DNA of 64,000 bases from Marinobacterium nitratireducens (lineage in GTDB: Bacteria; Pseudomonadota; Gammaproteobacteria; Pseudomonadales; Balneatricaceae): positions 62,001-126,000 of the forward strand of contig NZ_BMLT01000009.1 in the NCBI RefSeq assembly GCF_014645375.1. Direction: 5' to 3'. The notes below the pieces were generated by a model that was given only the letters and a program-made list of their open reading frames with translations, was not told where the DNA came from and did no database searches. Numbering within the stretch: position 1 is the stretch's first letter; each line of letters begins with the position of its first letter. Position numbers and translations under genes: made by a program. This document shows positions 28,856-38,825 of the stretch, one piece after another.

Positions 28856-29383
28856 TTATCCCGGTGGCTCGGACGCGGCGGCAGGGGCGGTGTCCGTCCC
28901 GTCACCGAGAATGATGACCGGCTTCTGCAGCAGCAGGTTGTTGGGATAGGAAATGGTGTCGCCGTTGGCACCCCTGAGCAGCACCTGGAACAGCGTGATC
29001 TCGACGATTTCGCCGACGATGGTCTCATCGTCGTCGAGAATGCGGATGCGGTGGCCGATGCGGGCGGGGAAACTGAAGAAGATGATCACGCTGGAGGTGA
29101 CGTTGCTCAGGATCGACCACTGGGCGAAAAGCGCGACACCGACGATGGCGAAGATCGACGAGGCGAACAGCATCAGGTTGCCGTAATCCAGGCTCCAGAT
29201 CAGCGATACGATGACCACGGCGGCGACCAGGCAAAGCCCGCTGAAGTACTTGCTGATGTAGGCCATGCGCTGGGGCGGCACCTTCTTGATCTGCCCAAGC
29301 GAGACGACCAGCTTGCGAATCAGGTGGGACACCACGAAATAGCCGATGGCCACTCCGGTGGTGGCCAGAATCTGAGTGTACAC
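28856..29383 (-). CDS. Small MscS-family mechanosensitive channel-like protein
   Basis: 175 residues from a GTG at 29383 that has AGAGG upstream; a TTG extension to 29473 lacks a ribosome site. Three hydrophobic segments (ILATTGVAIGYFVVSHLI; FSGLCLVAAVVIVSLIW; NLMLFASSIFAIVGVALFAQW) are followed by the MscS beta domain (SFPARIGHRIRILDDDETIVGEIVEITLF, then NGDTISYPNNLLLQ). It lacks the C-terminal alpha/beta vestibule and resembles the smallest MscS homologues. It may gate the membrane under osmotic downshift; the adjacent BCCT carrier supports an osmotic setting. The C-terminus is short and Ala/Pro-rich. Confidence 0.82.
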   Translation of the reverse strand: MYTQILATTGVAIGYFVVSHLIRKLVVSLGQIKKVPPQRMAYISKYFSGLCLVAAVVIVSLIWSLDYGNLMLFASSIFAIVGVALFAQWSILSNVTSSVIIFFSFPARIGHRIRILDDDETIVGEIVEITLFQVLLRGANGDTISYPNNLLLQKPVIILGDGTDTAPAAASEPPG

Positions 29384-29488
29384 AGGCACCTCTGCAATGC
29401 GACGGGATGGCAACAGGGGACGTTGTAGCACGCCCCGGGCGTAAAAACGAGGATATCCGATCCGGCGGGTCAATGCCGGTGGATGCCT

Positions 29489-31189
29489 TTACAGTCGTGA
29501 CGGATGGCTGTCCGGATCGCCTTCTTCATGGGGCTTGTCGTCATGGGTGACGCCATGGTGCTGGTCCGGCTCCGGCGTTTCCCAGGTGCCGTCCTCGGTC
29601 CAGGGATCGTCTTCCGGGAAGGCATCGATATAGATTTCCTTTTCCTCATAGTCGGGCTGGTAGCGCAGATCGTAATGCGCCGCGCGTACCATCGAAATGC
29701 ATAGCATCAGCGCCACCAGCAGCAACGGCACGCCGCCGATCACGCTTGCGGTCTGCAGCGTCTGCAGGCCGCCGAGAAACATCAGCACGATCGGCATGAT
29801 CGACAGTGCGAAGGCCCAGAACAGACGGTTCCAGCGCACCGGCTCCTCGTCGACCTCTTTTTGTACTACCGCGGCGAGAATGTAGGAGATGGAGTCGAAG
29901 GTGGTGGCGGTGAAGATCAACGCCAGCAGCGTGAATACGAACACCACCAGATCGCTCATCGGCAGCGTCTTGAGCATGGCGAAGATGGCGGCGGTCGGGC
30001 TCTGTTCGTTGAGAATGCTGATCACGTCCAGCTCGCCCGAGAGCTGCAGATACATGCCGTAATTGCCCAGCACCATGAAGAAGGCGAAGCAGCCCATGGT
30101 GCCGTAGAAGATCGAGCCGGCGACCATCGTCTTGATGGTGCGGCCGCGGGATATGCGGGCGATGAACAGGCCGACACTGGGGGCGAACACCAGCCACCAG
30201 GCCCAGTAGAAGATGGTCCAGTCCTGCGGGAAGTGTGTGTCCTCGAAGTTGGCGAACTGGGCGAACGGCTCGGTCCAGCTGGCCATGTGGATCAGGTTCG
30301 AAAGCACGCGCCCCAGGGCATCGAGTCCGGTATTGGCCAGGAACAGCGTCGGGCCGGCCAGGAACACGAACAGCAGCAGCGCCAGCGCCAGCCAGAAATT
30401 GATATCCGACAGCAGCCGTATGCCTTTTTTCAGGCCGACGAAGGCGCTATAGCCGAAAATGGCCGTGCACACCAGCAACACGATGATACGGGTGCTGAGG
30501 TTGATCGGTACCCCGAACAGTTCGTGGACACCCTCGTTGATCAGAGGCGCCGCCAGGCCGAGCGAGGTGGCGCCGCCGCCGAGCATGCCGAAAATGAACA
30601 GCACGTCGATGAGTTTGCCGGGACCGCCGCGGGCGTGCTTCTCGCCCAGCACCGGCATCAGCGCCTCGCTGATCTTGAGCACGCTGTGGTTGCGCACATA
30701 GTAGAAGTAGGCGATCGGCAATGCCGGAATCAGATAGATTGACCAGGCCAGGGGGCCCCAGTGAAAAATGCCGTAGGCGGCGGCCCAACGTGCCGCCTCG
30801 GGTGTGCCGCCCTCGAGCTGAAACGGCGGCGCCTGGTAATAGTAGACCCACTCGATCATGGACCAGTACAGGATGGAGGCGCCGATTCCCGAACAGAACA
30901 GCATCGCCGCCCAGGACAGCGTCGAAAACTCCGGATGTTCCTCGGCCTCGCCAAGCTTGATCTGGCCGATGTCACTGAAAATGATATACACCATGAAGCC
31001 GCCGGCGCCGAGCCCGAGCATCAGATAGAGGATGCCCAGCTTGTCGGTGACGAAATTCTTGGCGGCGAGGACCCAGCTTTCGCCGGTTTCCGGAAACAGC
31101 ACCAGCGGTACCGTAACGGCGAATAGCAAAAACAGCGACCCGAAAAAGGTCGGCTTGTCTATGACCTGCCAGCCGTGATGTTTGCTCAT
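29489..31189 (-). CDS. BCCT-family betaine/choline/carnitine transporter
   Basis: A 566-residue inner-membrane carrier with about 12 transmembrane segments. AAMLFCSGIGASILYWSMIEW and DWTIFYWAWWLVFAPSVGLF are the two Trp-rich BCCT signatures that line the substrate site. The start is the ATG at 31189 with GGGAG upstream. The C-terminal 45 or so residues are very acidic and His-rich (EPDQHHGVTHDDKPHEEGDP), perhaps an osmosensing tail. Family members import glycine betaine, choline or carnitine with Na+ or H+. No betaine catabolic gene is nearby, so osmoprotectant uptake is the simplest role. Confidence 0.92.
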   Translation of the reverse strand: MSKHHGWQVIDKPTFFGSLFLLFAVTVPLVLFPETGESWVLAAKNFVTDKLGILYLMLGLGAGGFMVYIIFSDIGQIKLGEAEEHPEFSTLSWAAMLFCSGIGASILYWSMIEWVYYYQAPPFQLEGGTPEAARWAAAYGIFHWGPLAWSIYLIPALPIAYFYYVRNHSVLKISEALMPVLGEKHARGGPGKLIDVLFIFGMLGGGATSLGLAAPLINEGVHELFGVPINLSTRIIVLLVCTAIFGYSAFVGLKKGIRLLSDINFWLALALLLFVFLAGPTLFLANTGLDALGRVLSNLIHMASWTEPFAQFANFEDTHFPQDWTIFYWAWWLVFAPSVGLFIARISRGRTIKTMVAGSIFYGTMGCFAFFMVLGNYGMYLQLSGELDVISILNEQSPTAAIFAMLKTLPMSDLVVFVFTLLALIFTATTFDSISYILAAVVQKEVDEEPVRWNRLFWAFALSIMPIVLMFLGGLQTLQTASVIGGVPLLLVALMLCISMVRAAHYDLRYQPDYEEKEIYIDAFPEDDPWTEDGTWETPEPDQHHGVTHDDKPHEEGDPDSHPSRL

Positions 31190-31609
31190 GGCGCGGCTCC
31201 CGTGTTTGTTGTTCGGTTTATCGCGGACGCGGACGATACAAGGCACGAGACGGCAGGATGGGGCCGCGATGGCACCGGGTAGCGGTGTTCGGCGATGCTT
31301 CGGCGGCGCCACTCATCGGGAGACTGCAGACTTAACGGGTATTCCGACGGCTGACGCCCGTGAGCCAAAACCACGGACCGGCGACACCTTTGATGGCTAC
31401 GGAAGCTGCGCAGGTTCCGTCAGGCCGCCCCGGTCTTCCGGCTGCGCGGCAAGACAGTATGGATGGCGGCTTCTCCCATCCTACGCACTGCAATGAGACG
31501 AACCTTGGTTTTTTGTCCCTGGTGCGTGGGGAGAAGTATAAGAACGATTTATGGATACCGCGAATGACAACGGGCTCAATACCTTGCGACAGCATCCGGC
31601 GCCGGTGCT
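31190..31609. other. Gap between BCCT and AraC genes with serial hairpins
   Basis: No gene seen. Three stem-loops stand in series: CCGTG/CACGG (31358-31376), CGGAA/TTCCG (31400-31419) and GGATGG/CCATCC (31461-31481). Read leftwards they could form the BCCT leader, with TATACT near 31535 on the minus strand as a possible -10. They match no riboswitch class that I recognise. Confidence 0.4.
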
Positions 31610-32344
31610 ATGATCCGGGTTATGTCCTACGCCAACCTTACCCTCGATCTGCGCAGCTACGACCGCGAAACCCGGCGCCATCACCACGACTATCATCAGC
31701 TGGTACTGCCGGTGGCTGGAGAGCTGGAAATGAGTATTGCCGGGCGTGAAGGGCAGGTCGCGTCCACCCGCGCAGCCATTGTCGCGGCGGGCGAGGATCA
31801 TGCGTTTGCGTCCAGTTCGGACAATCGCTTTATCGTTGCCGATATTCCGCAGGCTTTAGCCCCCGAACTCGAACGGCTGCCGGCCTTTATCCCGCTGGAT
31901 GCGGCGTTGAGCCAGTATGTCGCTTTTCTGCAGACGGAACTCGAACGTGCCCCGGCTGCCAGTCACGGTCGCCGGCAGATGCTGTTGTTGCTGATTCAGC
32001 TGCTGACCGAACGCTATGGCGCGGACCTCAGGATCGACCGCCGGGTGCAGGCGGCGAGGGCCTGGATCGACGGTCATCTGGATGTGTCGCTGACGCTGGA
32101 GCAGCTTGCCGGCATCGCCCACCTCAGTGCCCGTCGCCTGTCGGCGCTGTTCAAGGACTGTTTTGGCATGACGCCCCAGCAGTATCAGCTCGAGCGTCGC
32201 ATGCAGGAAGCCTGGGCGCTGCTGGAGACCAGCGATCTCAGCGTGCAGCGTATCGCCGAGCGGGTCGGTTATGGCAACCTCGCCGCCTTCAGCGACCGCT
32301 TTCGGCGACATTTCGGCAAATCCCCCCGCCAGGTGCGTCACTGA
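31610..32344 (+). CDS. AraC-family transcriptional regulator
   Basis: A 244-residue regulator with an N-terminal cupin ligand domain (HHHDYHQLVLPVAGELEM) and a C-terminal double helix-turn-helix: LTLEQLAGIAHLSARRLSALFKDCFGMTPQQYQLERRM and LSVQRIAERVGYGNLAAFSDRFRRHFGKSPRQVR. The start is either the ATG at 31610 or the one at 31622; neither has a good ribosome site. It lies about 110 bases upstream of the EamA exporter on the same strand. AraC/EamA pairs are common, so it probably activates the exporter in response to the exported metabolite. Confidence 0.88.
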   Translation: MIRVMSYANLTLDLRSYDRETRRHHHDYHQLVLPVAGELEMSIAGREGQVASTRAAIVAAGEDHAFASSSDNRFIVADIPQALAPELERLPAFIPLDAALSQYVAFLQTELERAPAASHGRRQMLLLLIQLLTERYGADLRIDRRVQAARAWIDGHLDVSLTLEQLAGIAHLSARRLSALFKDCFGMTPQQYQLERRMQEAWALLETSDLSVQRIAERVGYGNLAAFSDRFRRHFGKSPRQVRH

Positions 32345-32456
32345 ATCCCGTGACGAAGATAGCCACAGCGCCAAAATAGTCTTACCTCTCCGGCAAAGCC
32401 GCGCACAAACAACCGCGGTATGGTTGTAGGCATTCGACTGTCAAGGAGACAACCTC

Positions 32457-33368
32457 ATGACCCGGGGACGCGCCACCGCGATCGGCTCTATTTCAATCGT
32501 GCTTTGGGGCACGCTGGCATTGCTGACCCAGCTCAGCGGTAACCTCATCGCACCGTTTCAGATGCTGGCGATGACATTCGGTATCGCCTGGCTGCTGATG
32601 ATGGGCAAGGGCCTCCTGTTCGGACCGCAACCGCTGCGCATGCTGCGTCAGCCGCCGCTGGCCTGGATCCTCGGCGTCGCGGGCCTGTTCGGCTATCACG
32701 CCTGCTACTTTGCCGCGATGGCCCGTGCGCCCGCGGTCGAGGTCAGCCTGCTGGCTTACCTGTGGCCGCTGCTGATCGTCCTGTTATCCGCGTTGTTGCC
32801 GGGGCATCGCCTGCATCCGGCCCATATTGCCGGGGCGCTGCTGGCGCTGGTCGGCTGCTGGCTGCTGATTGGCGGTGGGGCGGACGGTTTCGACGCCCGC
32901 TACTGGCCCGGATATGCGCTGGCGCTTGGCTGTGCGCTGATCTGGTCGGGCTACTCGGTCAGCAGCCGGCTGGTGTCGTCGGTACCCACCGATGCGGTTG
33001 GCTGGTTCTGCGGCGCGACGTCGCTGCTGGGGCTTGTCTGCAGCCTGCTGTGGGAAACCTGGATCTGGCCGCAGGGGATTCAGTGGCTTGGCGTCGTCGG
33101 GCTCGGGCTCGGGCCAGTTGGCGTCGCGTTCTTCACCTGGGACCTGGGTACCAAACGCGGAGACCTGCGCCTGCTGGGTGTGCTGGCCTACGGAGCGCCG
33201 CTGGTCTCGACCTTGCTGCTGGTGCTGTTCGGATTTACTCCCGCCAGCTGGGGGCTGGCGCTGTCCAGCCTGCTGATCGTTGGCGGGGCGCTGCTGGCGG
33301 CGCTGGGGCCGCGTCTGCTGCGCCGCCGGCTGCCGGGGAACGGCGACGGGATGGTTCCAAAGTACTAG
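32457..33368 (+). CDS. EamA/DMT-family exporter
   Basis: A 303-residue membrane protein of ten transmembrane helices made of two EamA repeats (about 5-135 and 150-285). AAGGAGACAACCTC precedes the ATG. YLWPLLIVLLSALLPG near the end of the first repeat resembles the aromatic amino-acid exporter YddG and relatives. It probably exports amino acids or similar metabolites across the inner membrane, under the neighbouring AraC regulator. The true substrate is unknown. No stop or terminator hairpin of note follows. Confidence 0.88.
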   Translation: MTRGRATAIGSISIVLWGTLALLTQLSGNLIAPFQMLAMTFGIAWLLMMGKGLLFGPQPLRMLRQPPLAWILGVAGLFGYHACYFAAMARAPAVEVSLLAYLWPLLIVLLSALLPGHRLHPAHIAGALLALVGCWLLIGGGADGFDARYWPGYALALGCALIWSGYSVSSRLVSSVPTDAVGWFCGATSLLGLVCSLLWETWIWPQGIQWLGVVGLGLGPVGVAFFTWDLGTKRGDLRLLGVLAYGAPLVSTLLLVLFGFTPASWGLALSSLLIVGGALLAALGPRLLRRRLPGNGDGMVPKY

Positions 33369-33498
33369 TCGGTGCGCGTTTTTTCTGTGCCAAGGGAGCA
33401 TAGCTGCTACTTTTACCGCTGGCTAAGATGCCGATGTATTCGACAGGAAACGGCACCGGCGCGGTGCCGGCTCGATAACAACAAGAGGCACGAAAACG

Positions 33499-35019
33499 AT
33501 GATCTACGCTCAGCCGGGAACCGAAGGTTCCGTCATTTCATTCAAACCGCGTTACGGCAACTTTATCGGTGGTGACTGGGTTGCGCCGGTGAAGGGCGAG
33601 TACTTCCAGAATGTCTCGCCTGTCACCGGTCAGCCGTTCTGCGAGATCCCCCGTTCCTCTGCCGACGATATCGAGCTGGCGCTGGACGCCGCTCACAAGG
33701 CCAAGGCCGCCTGGGCCAAAACCTCGGTCACCGAAAGGTCCAACATCCTGCTGAAGATTGCCGACCGTATCGAGGCCAACCTCGAGAAACTGGCCGTCGC
33801 CGAGACCTGGGACAACGGCAAGGCGGTGCGTGAGACCCTGGCGGCCGACGTGCCGCTGTCGGCCGATCACTTCCGTTACTTCGCCGGCTGTGTCCGTGCC
33901 CAGGAAGGCTCCATCGGCGAAATCGACGAGAACACCGTTGCCTATCACTTCCATGAGCCTCTGGGTGTGGTCGGGCAGATTATCCCGTGGAACTTCCCGT
34001 TGCTGATGGCGGCCTGGAAGCTGGCGCCTGCGCTGGCGGCCGGCAACTGCATCGTGCTCAAGCCCGCCGAACAGACCCCGGCGTCGATTCTGGTGCTGGC
34101 CGAGGTGATCGGCGACCTGCTGCCCGCCGGCGTGCTCAACATCGTCAACGGTTTCGGCGCCGAGGCGGGCCAGGCGCTGGCGACCAGCAAGCGCATCGCC
34201 AAAATCGCCTTCACCGGTTCCACCCCGGTCGGTTCGCACATTCTCAAGTGCGCCGCCGAGAACATCATCCCGTCCACCGTCGAGCTGGGCGGCAAGTCGC
34301 CGAACATCTACTTCGAGGACGTGACCCAGTTCGAGGACAACTACCTCAGCAAGTGCGTCGAGGGGACTGTGCTGGCGTTCTTCAACCAGGGCGAGGTCTG
34401 CACCTGCCCGTCGCGTCTGCTGGTGCAGGAAGGCATCTACGACGACTTCATCGGCCGCGTGATCGAACGCACCCGCCAGATCAAGCGCGGCAACCCGCTG
34501 GACACCGACACCATGGTCGGCGCCCAGGCCTCGCAGGAGCAGTTCGACAAGATCATGGGCTATTTCGACATCGGCCGCAGTGAAGGTGCCGAGGTGCTGA
34601 TCGGCGGCAACTCCGAAGCGCTGGAAGGGCCGTTCAACAGCGGCTATTACATCCAGCCGACGCTGCTGCGCGGCAACAACCAGATGCGCGTATTCCAGGA
34701 GGAGATCTTCGGGCCGGTCGTGGCCGTCACCACCTTCAAGGACGAGGCGGAAGCGCTGGCCATCGCCAACGATACCGAATTCGGCCTGGGTGCCGGCGTC
34801 TGGACCCGCGACATGAATCGCGCCTACCGCATGGGTCGCGGCATCGAGGCCGGCCGTGTCTGGACCAACTGCTACCACGCCTATCCGGCGCACGCTGCCT
34901 TCGGCGGTTACAAGAAATCCGGTGTGGGTCGCGAAACCCACAAGATGATGCTCGACCATTATCAGCAGACCAAGAATCTGCTGGTCAGCTACGACGTCAA
35001 TCCGCTGGGCTTCTTCTAA
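33499..35019 (+). CDS. exaC: NAD-dependent acetaldehyde/aldehyde dehydrogenase, ExaC/AldB type
   Basis: 506 residues. The catalytic Cys is C301 in [13 protein letters not shown], where the second Cys is typical of the AldB/ExaC group, and the general-base Glu is E262 in VELGGKSPN. The NAD site includes IIPWNFPL and FTGSTPVG. ExaC oxidises acetaldehyde produced by ethanol oxidation. Here no PQQ alcohol dehydrogenase is visible, so a general aldehyde-detoxifying role is equally possible. AAGAGG lies 12-17 bases upstream of the ATG. Confidence 0.93.
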   Translation: MIYAQPGTEGSVISFKPRYGNFIGGDWVAPVKGEYFQNVSPVTGQPFCEIPRSSADDIELALDAAHKAKAAWAKTSVTERSNILLKIADRIEANLEKLAVAETWDNGKAVRETLAADVPLSADHFRYFAGCVRAQEGSIGEIDENTVAYHFHEPLGVVGQIIPWNFPLLMAAWKLAPALAAGNCIVLKPAEQTPASILVLAEVIGDLLPAGVLNIVNGFGAEAGQALATSKRIAKIAFTGSTPVGSHILKCAAENIIPSTVELGGKSPNIYFEDVTQFEDNYLSKCVEGTVLAFFNQGEVCTCPSRLLVQEGIYDDFIGRVIERTRQIKRGNPLDTDTMVGAQASQEQFDKIMGYFDIGRSEGAEVLIGGNSEALEGPFNSGYYIQPTLLRGNNQMRVFQEEIFGPVVAVTTFKDEAEALAIANDTEFGLGAGVWTRDMNRAYRMGRGIEAGRVWTNCYHAYPAHAAFGGYKKSGVGRETHKMMLDHYQQTKNLLVSYDVNPLGFF

Positions 35020-35131
35020 GTCCGCAAAAAGGGGTGTCCCGAAGTCGCATTCGGGGCGCCCTGAACTACACTTTGATTCTGGCCGGAGAGGCCAGCCAAC
35101 CCCTGTACAGAGTTTTGCACTCTCAGGATTG

Positions 35132-35156
35132 AGCGCGGCATTGCCGCGCTTTTTTT
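35132..35156 (+). terminator. Terminator of the aldehyde dehydrogenase gene
   Basis: AGCGCGGCA and TGCCGCGCT pair closely, followed by seven T residues. A second hairpin without a T-run (CTGGCC/GGCCAG, about 35081-35098) precedes it. Confidence 0.9.
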
Positions 35157-35519
35157 CGCAGGGTGCTATCCCGAACCGCCGCCGCTCATCCATCCGCCGG
35201 TGCCGTATTGGCCGGTCTCTCGCTGCGACCCGCCACTGAAGTTTGCATCCCGGGCCTGGACCCGTTCATTTCCATGTTTGCCGGCTATACTGATTCAGCG
35301 CTGAGACGATGCGCGCTTTCCGGTCCCCGCTGCGTGTCAATCGCAAGTCCATCGGGGAGCCCCCGGGCGCGAATCCCCAAGCTGCGATAACGCAAACGCA
35401 CGCGATTACGCCCCGGTAATCAGTGGTTTTTCAGAGTCCTCTTGTTCCGGTCGAGCTTCGATCGCCCTGGCGTCGGTTCGCGTGCATGACCGATTAACTG
35501 AACCTGTCGAGGTTGAGTA
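35157..35519. other. Gap before the Hcp-like gene
   Basis: About 360 bases with no credible gene or repeat. It must hold the promoter of the Hcp-like gene, but no strong -10/-35 pair was found. Confidence 0.4.
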
Positions 35520-35999
35520 ATGAAAGCAAATGCCATCAAGAAGGCCTTGCTGCCGATGCTGCTGTTGGGGGCCGTCGGCCTGAGCTCCACGGCCAATGCG
35601 CTGCAACTGATGAGTGTCCCCGGCATCAAGGGAGATGCCACTATCGAGGGATATCTGGACTGGATCGTGATCGAAAACGTGCAGGCTGGCGTCGAGGAAG
35701 GGCTCTGCTCGGATGTAACGGTAACCAAACACCAGGACTCCGCGAGCCTGATGCTGATTCGTGCGGCCAGTACCGGGGAAACCTTCGACAAGATCGAGAT
35801 CGTGCAGCTCAGCACCGGTGCCGACAAGGCCGAGGAAACGCTTCGCGTGACGCTGTCTCCCGTGCGGATCTCGAGCCTGAGTCTGAGCAGTGGCGGTGGG
35901 CCCCTGTCCGAAAGCCTGTCGCTGGATAGCGCAAGCCTGATCTTCAACGATGGTTCTCCCGGGGAGGTCATCATACCCTGCGGCCGGCTCCGGAAGTGA
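35520..35999 (+). CDS. Hcp-family protein with Sec signal peptide
   Basis: 159 residues. A clear signal peptide (KKALLPMLLLGAVGLSSTANA, cut near residue 27) is followed by a sequence patterned like Hcp, the tube protein of type VI secretion: IKGDATIEGYLDWIVIENV, then VTVTKHQDSASLMLIRAASTGETFDKIEI and LRVTLSPVRISSLSLSSG. Standard Hcp proteins are cytosolic and lack a signal peptide, so this is a separately exported relative. No other type VI gene lies in the window. An extracytoplasmic ring-forming or binding role is possible but unproven. The start has a modest GAGG-like site. Confidence 0.7.
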   Translation: MKANAIKKALLPMLLLGAVGLSSTANALQLMSVPGIKGDATIEGYLDWIVIENVQAGVEEGLCSDVTVTKHQDSASLMLIRAASTGETFDKIEIVQLSTGADKAEETLRVTLSPVRISSLSLSSGGGPLSESLSLDSASLIFNDGSPGEVIIPCGRLRK

Positions 36000-36044
36000 T
36001 ATGACCGCTTTGGTTTCCATCAGGTGTAGTGAAGGGGTGCTCAG

Positions 36045-36896
36045 GTGAGTCATGGAACGTACGTCATTCGGACCATGAGCCGGCCCGACGTCGATATGGC
36101 GATCGACTGGGCCGCGCGGGAAGGGTGGAACCCGGGCCTGCAGGATGCGGACTGCTATCTGCAGGCCGACCCCCGCGGTTTCCTGCTGGGCTTGCTCGAT
36201 GGCGAACCGGTGGCTAGCATTTCTGTCATGCGCTATAGCGACGGATTCGGTTTTCTGGGGTTCTATATCGTCAGGCCCGAATACCGGGGGCGGGGTTACG
36301 GCATTCGGATATGGGATGCCGGTCTGCGATATCTGAAGGGCTGCAACGTTGGCCTCGACGGGGTCGTGGCGCAGCAGGACAATTACAGAAAGTCCGGATT
36401 CGCATTGGCCTACCGGAACATTCGTTACCAGGGTGTTGGCGGCTGCCCCGCACCGGCTGATCCCGGGATAACGGACCTTTCGGCGCTGCCGTTCGCGCGA
36501 CTGGCAAAATACGACCGTCCCTTTTTCGCGGCACAACGTTCAGCTTTCCTGCGTTGCTGGATACGGCAGCCAGGCTGTCATGCTCTGGGATTGATCGATC
36601 GCGGGGAGCTGGCCGGGTACGGCGTGATACGCCCCTGCCGTTCAGGTTACAAGATAGGGCCGCTTTTTGCCGACAGCCCGGCGCAGGCGCAGTTGCTGTT
36701 TCAGGCACTGGCATCCCGCGTCGGCCCGACCGACAGCATTTATCTGGATACCCCCGAGGTGAATCGCGAGGCCGTGGCGCTGGCCGGGCGCCATGGCATG
36801 CAGGTTTCGTTCGAAACCGCGCGCATGTATACCGGCGATAGCCCCGAACTGCCGCTCGAACGAACCTTCGGCGTGACCTCCTTCGAGGTCGGCTGA
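36045..36896 (+). CDS. Two-domain GNAT N-acetyltransferase
   Basis: 283 residues from a GTG at 36045 with AAGGGG upstream. The N-terminal GNAT domain carries the acetyl-CoA motif YIVRPEYRGRGYGIRIWDAG. The second half (about 150-283; YDRPFFAAQRSAFLRCWIRQPGCHALGLIDRGELAGYGVIRPC) resembles the C-terminal module of YitH-type acetyltransferases. It follows the Hcp-like gene by 45 bases and may be co-transcribed. The acceptor cannot be read from sequence. Confidence 0.85.
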   Translation: MSHGTYVIRTMSRPDVDMAIDWAAREGWNPGLQDADCYLQADPRGFLLGLLDGEPVASISVMRYSDGFGFLGFYIVRPEYRGRGYGIRIWDAGLRYLKGCNVGLDGVVAQQDNYRKSGFALAYRNIRYQGVGGCPAPADPGITDLSALPFARLAKYDRPFFAAQRSAFLRCWIRQPGCHALGLIDRGELAGYGVIRPCRSGYKIGPLFADSPAQAQLLFQALASRVGPTDSIYLDTPEVNREAVALAGRHGMQVSFETARMYTGDSPELPLERTFGVTSFEVG

Positions 36897-37263
36897 CCAG
36901 CCCTCGGCACGGTTCGATACCCGCTCTTCCCGTTGGCGGCTTTTCGGAGAAGTCCGAGCCTGACTATCCGGGCTGTTGCTCTTCGCAGACACAATTTTTT
37001 AGGCACGTTACTGGCGTGCTAAAAATCATTGGCGTCAAGTGCCATCCTGTACCACACTGATGACTCCGTTAACTGGCGCGGACGAGGCCGTGCTCGTCGT
37101 TCCCCGGCGACACTTTCGCATGGAGCGAAATGGCCTTCGTATCGCGTTTAACTGTACGTGCAGGTTGTCTTGTAACGTTCGGGATAATCCGTGGTTCGCT
37201 GTATGAACTGTTTTACGGGGACCGGCGTAGACATGTTCGACGGGACGCAATGGAGAAGCAGCT
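36897..37263. other. Gap before the sulfatase, with a symmetric hairpin
   Basis: TTTTTAGGCACG (36995-37006) pairs with CGTGCTAAAAA (37014-37024) apart from one bulged G, so it could terminate either strand after the acetyltransferase gene. Nothing else is seen; small ORFs here lack ribosome sites. Confidence 0.5.
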
Positions 37264-38787
37264 ATGAAACGGTTTCTGGCTTTACTTGTACTCGGCATCC
37301 TGGCCGCCCCCGTGGTCAGTGCGCAGGATAAACCCAATATCCTCGTTATCTGGGGCGACGATGTCGGCATGTGGAATATCAGCGCCTACCATCGGGGCAT
37401 GATGGGAGGCTCCACGCCCAATATCGACCGTATTGCCAACGAGGGCATGATCTTCATGGATCATTACGCCCAGGCTTCCTGTACTGCGGGCCGTGCGGCC
37501 TTTATTACCGGCCAGTATCCGATTCGAGTCGGTCTGGGTACCGTCGGTCTTCCCGGCTCGCCGCTCGGGCTCAGCAAGGAAGACCCGACGCTGGCGGAAA
37601 TGCTCAAACCCCTGGGCTACGCCACCGGCCAGTTCGGCAAGAATCACCTCGGCGACCTGGACGAGCACCTGCCGACGGCGCACGGGTTCGACGAGTTCTA
37701 CGGTATCCTGTACCACCTCAACGCCGGCGAGTATCCGGAACAGTACGACTTCCCCAAAGATCCGGAGGAGCAGAAGCGATTCGGACTGGCGCAGCGCGGC
37801 ATCATTCATTCCAAGGCACTGCCGGACGGCGGTCAGGAAATCAAGGATCTGGGGCCCTTCGGTCGCGAGCGTCAGCGCACCCTCGACCAGGACGTTCTGG
37901 TCGAGTCCAAGCGCTTTATCAGCGATGCGGTCAAGAGCGAAAAGCCCTTCTTCGTCTGGCATAACACCACCCGTACGCACTATCGCACCAATCTCAGCGA
38001 GGAATACCAGGGCAAGAGCGGCTACGGCCTTTATGCCGACGGCATGATGGAGCTGGACGATGACGTCGGCGAGCTGCTGAATCTGCTCGATGAGCTCGGC
38101 GTGGCCGATAACACCATCGTGATGTTCTCGACCGACAACGGTGCGGCATCGAACAGCTGGCCGGACGGCGGCAACCAGCCGTTCCGCGGTCAGAAGGGCG
38201 TGGGCGGCTACGAAGGTGCGTTCCGCGTTCCGATGGTGGTCAAGTGGCCCGGCAAGATCCCGGCCGGCAGTACCACCGGCGAGTTCATGACCATGGAGGA
38301 CTGGATTCCGACCATCATGTCGGCGCTGGGGCAGCCGGACCTCAAGGAAAAGTTGCTGGAAGGCGAGAAGATCGGCGACAAGACCTACAAGGTTCATCTG
38401 GACGGATATGACCAGACCGACCTGCTCAGCGGCAAGGGACCGAGCAAGCGCATGGACTTCTACTACTTTACCGAGGCGACCCTGCATGGCGTGCGCTACG
38501 GCGACTGGAAGTTCCTGTTCAAGAGCCAGGACAAATGGTTCAACGGTGTGCGCAACGACCTGACCACCCCGCTGATCACCAACCTGAAGCTCGATCCGTT
38601 CGAGCGCTTCCATGAAGCACGCGGCTTCGACGAGTGGCAGGAAAACCGCTCCTGGACACTGGGCCCCGCCACCGAAATGGTCACCCGGTTCATGAAGTCG
38701 CTGCAGGACTATCCACCGCGCGCGGCGAGCTTCGAGATCAATGTTGACGAGCTGATGCGCTCGGCGCAGCAGGCCAGCGGACGTTAG
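37264..38787 (+). CDS. Exported type I sulfatase (arylsulfatase family)
   Basis: 507 residues with a signal peptide (MKRFLALLVLGILAAPVVSA). The sulfatase signature CTAGR (73-77) holds the Cys that must be converted to formylglycine, D32/D33 in WGDDVG bind Ca2+, and FGKNHLGD and FSTDNGAASNSWPDGG are the other metal and substrate motifs. No formylglycine-generating enzyme is in the window, so maturation depends on a gene elsewhere. Its substrate may be a sulfated sugar or aryl sulfate. It is monocistronic, with a hairpin before and a terminator after. Confidence 0.93.
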   Translation: MKRFLALLVLGILAAPVVSAQDKPNILVIWGDDVGMWNISAYHRGMMGGSTPNIDRIANEGMIFMDHYAQASCTAGRAAFITGQYPIRVGLGTVGLPGSPLGLSKEDPTLAEMLKPLGYATGQFGKNHLGDLDEHLPTAHGFDEFYGILYHLNAGEYPEQYDFPKDPEEQKRFGLAQRGIIHSKALPDGGQEIKDLGPFGRERQRTLDQDVLVESKRFISDAVKSEKPFFVWHNTTRTHYRTNLSEEYQGKSGYGLYADGMMELDDDVGELLNLLDELGVADNTIVMFSTDNGAASNSWPDGGNQPFRGQKGVGGYEGAFRVPMVVKWPGKIPAGSTTGEFMTMEDWIPTIMSALGQPDLKEKLLEGEKIGDKTYKVHLDGYDQTDLLSGKGPSKRMDFYYFTEATLHGVRYGDWKFLFKSQDKWFNGVRNDLTTPLITNLKLDPFERFHEARGFDEWQENRSWTLGPATEMVTRFMKSLQDYPPRAASFEINVDELMRSAQQASGR

Positions 38788-38825
38788 CGCGTCGCGCTTT
38801 CACAAGATAGAGTCCACGAAGAAGA

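Noticed and set aside
33430-33498. Possible sigma-54 promoter before the aldehyde dehydrogenase gene
   Set aside because: TGGC and TGCC elements are about three bases too close together.
35163-35390. Small ORF after the aldehyde dehydrogenase terminator
   Set aside because: No ribosome site and no conserved features; the terminator precedes it.
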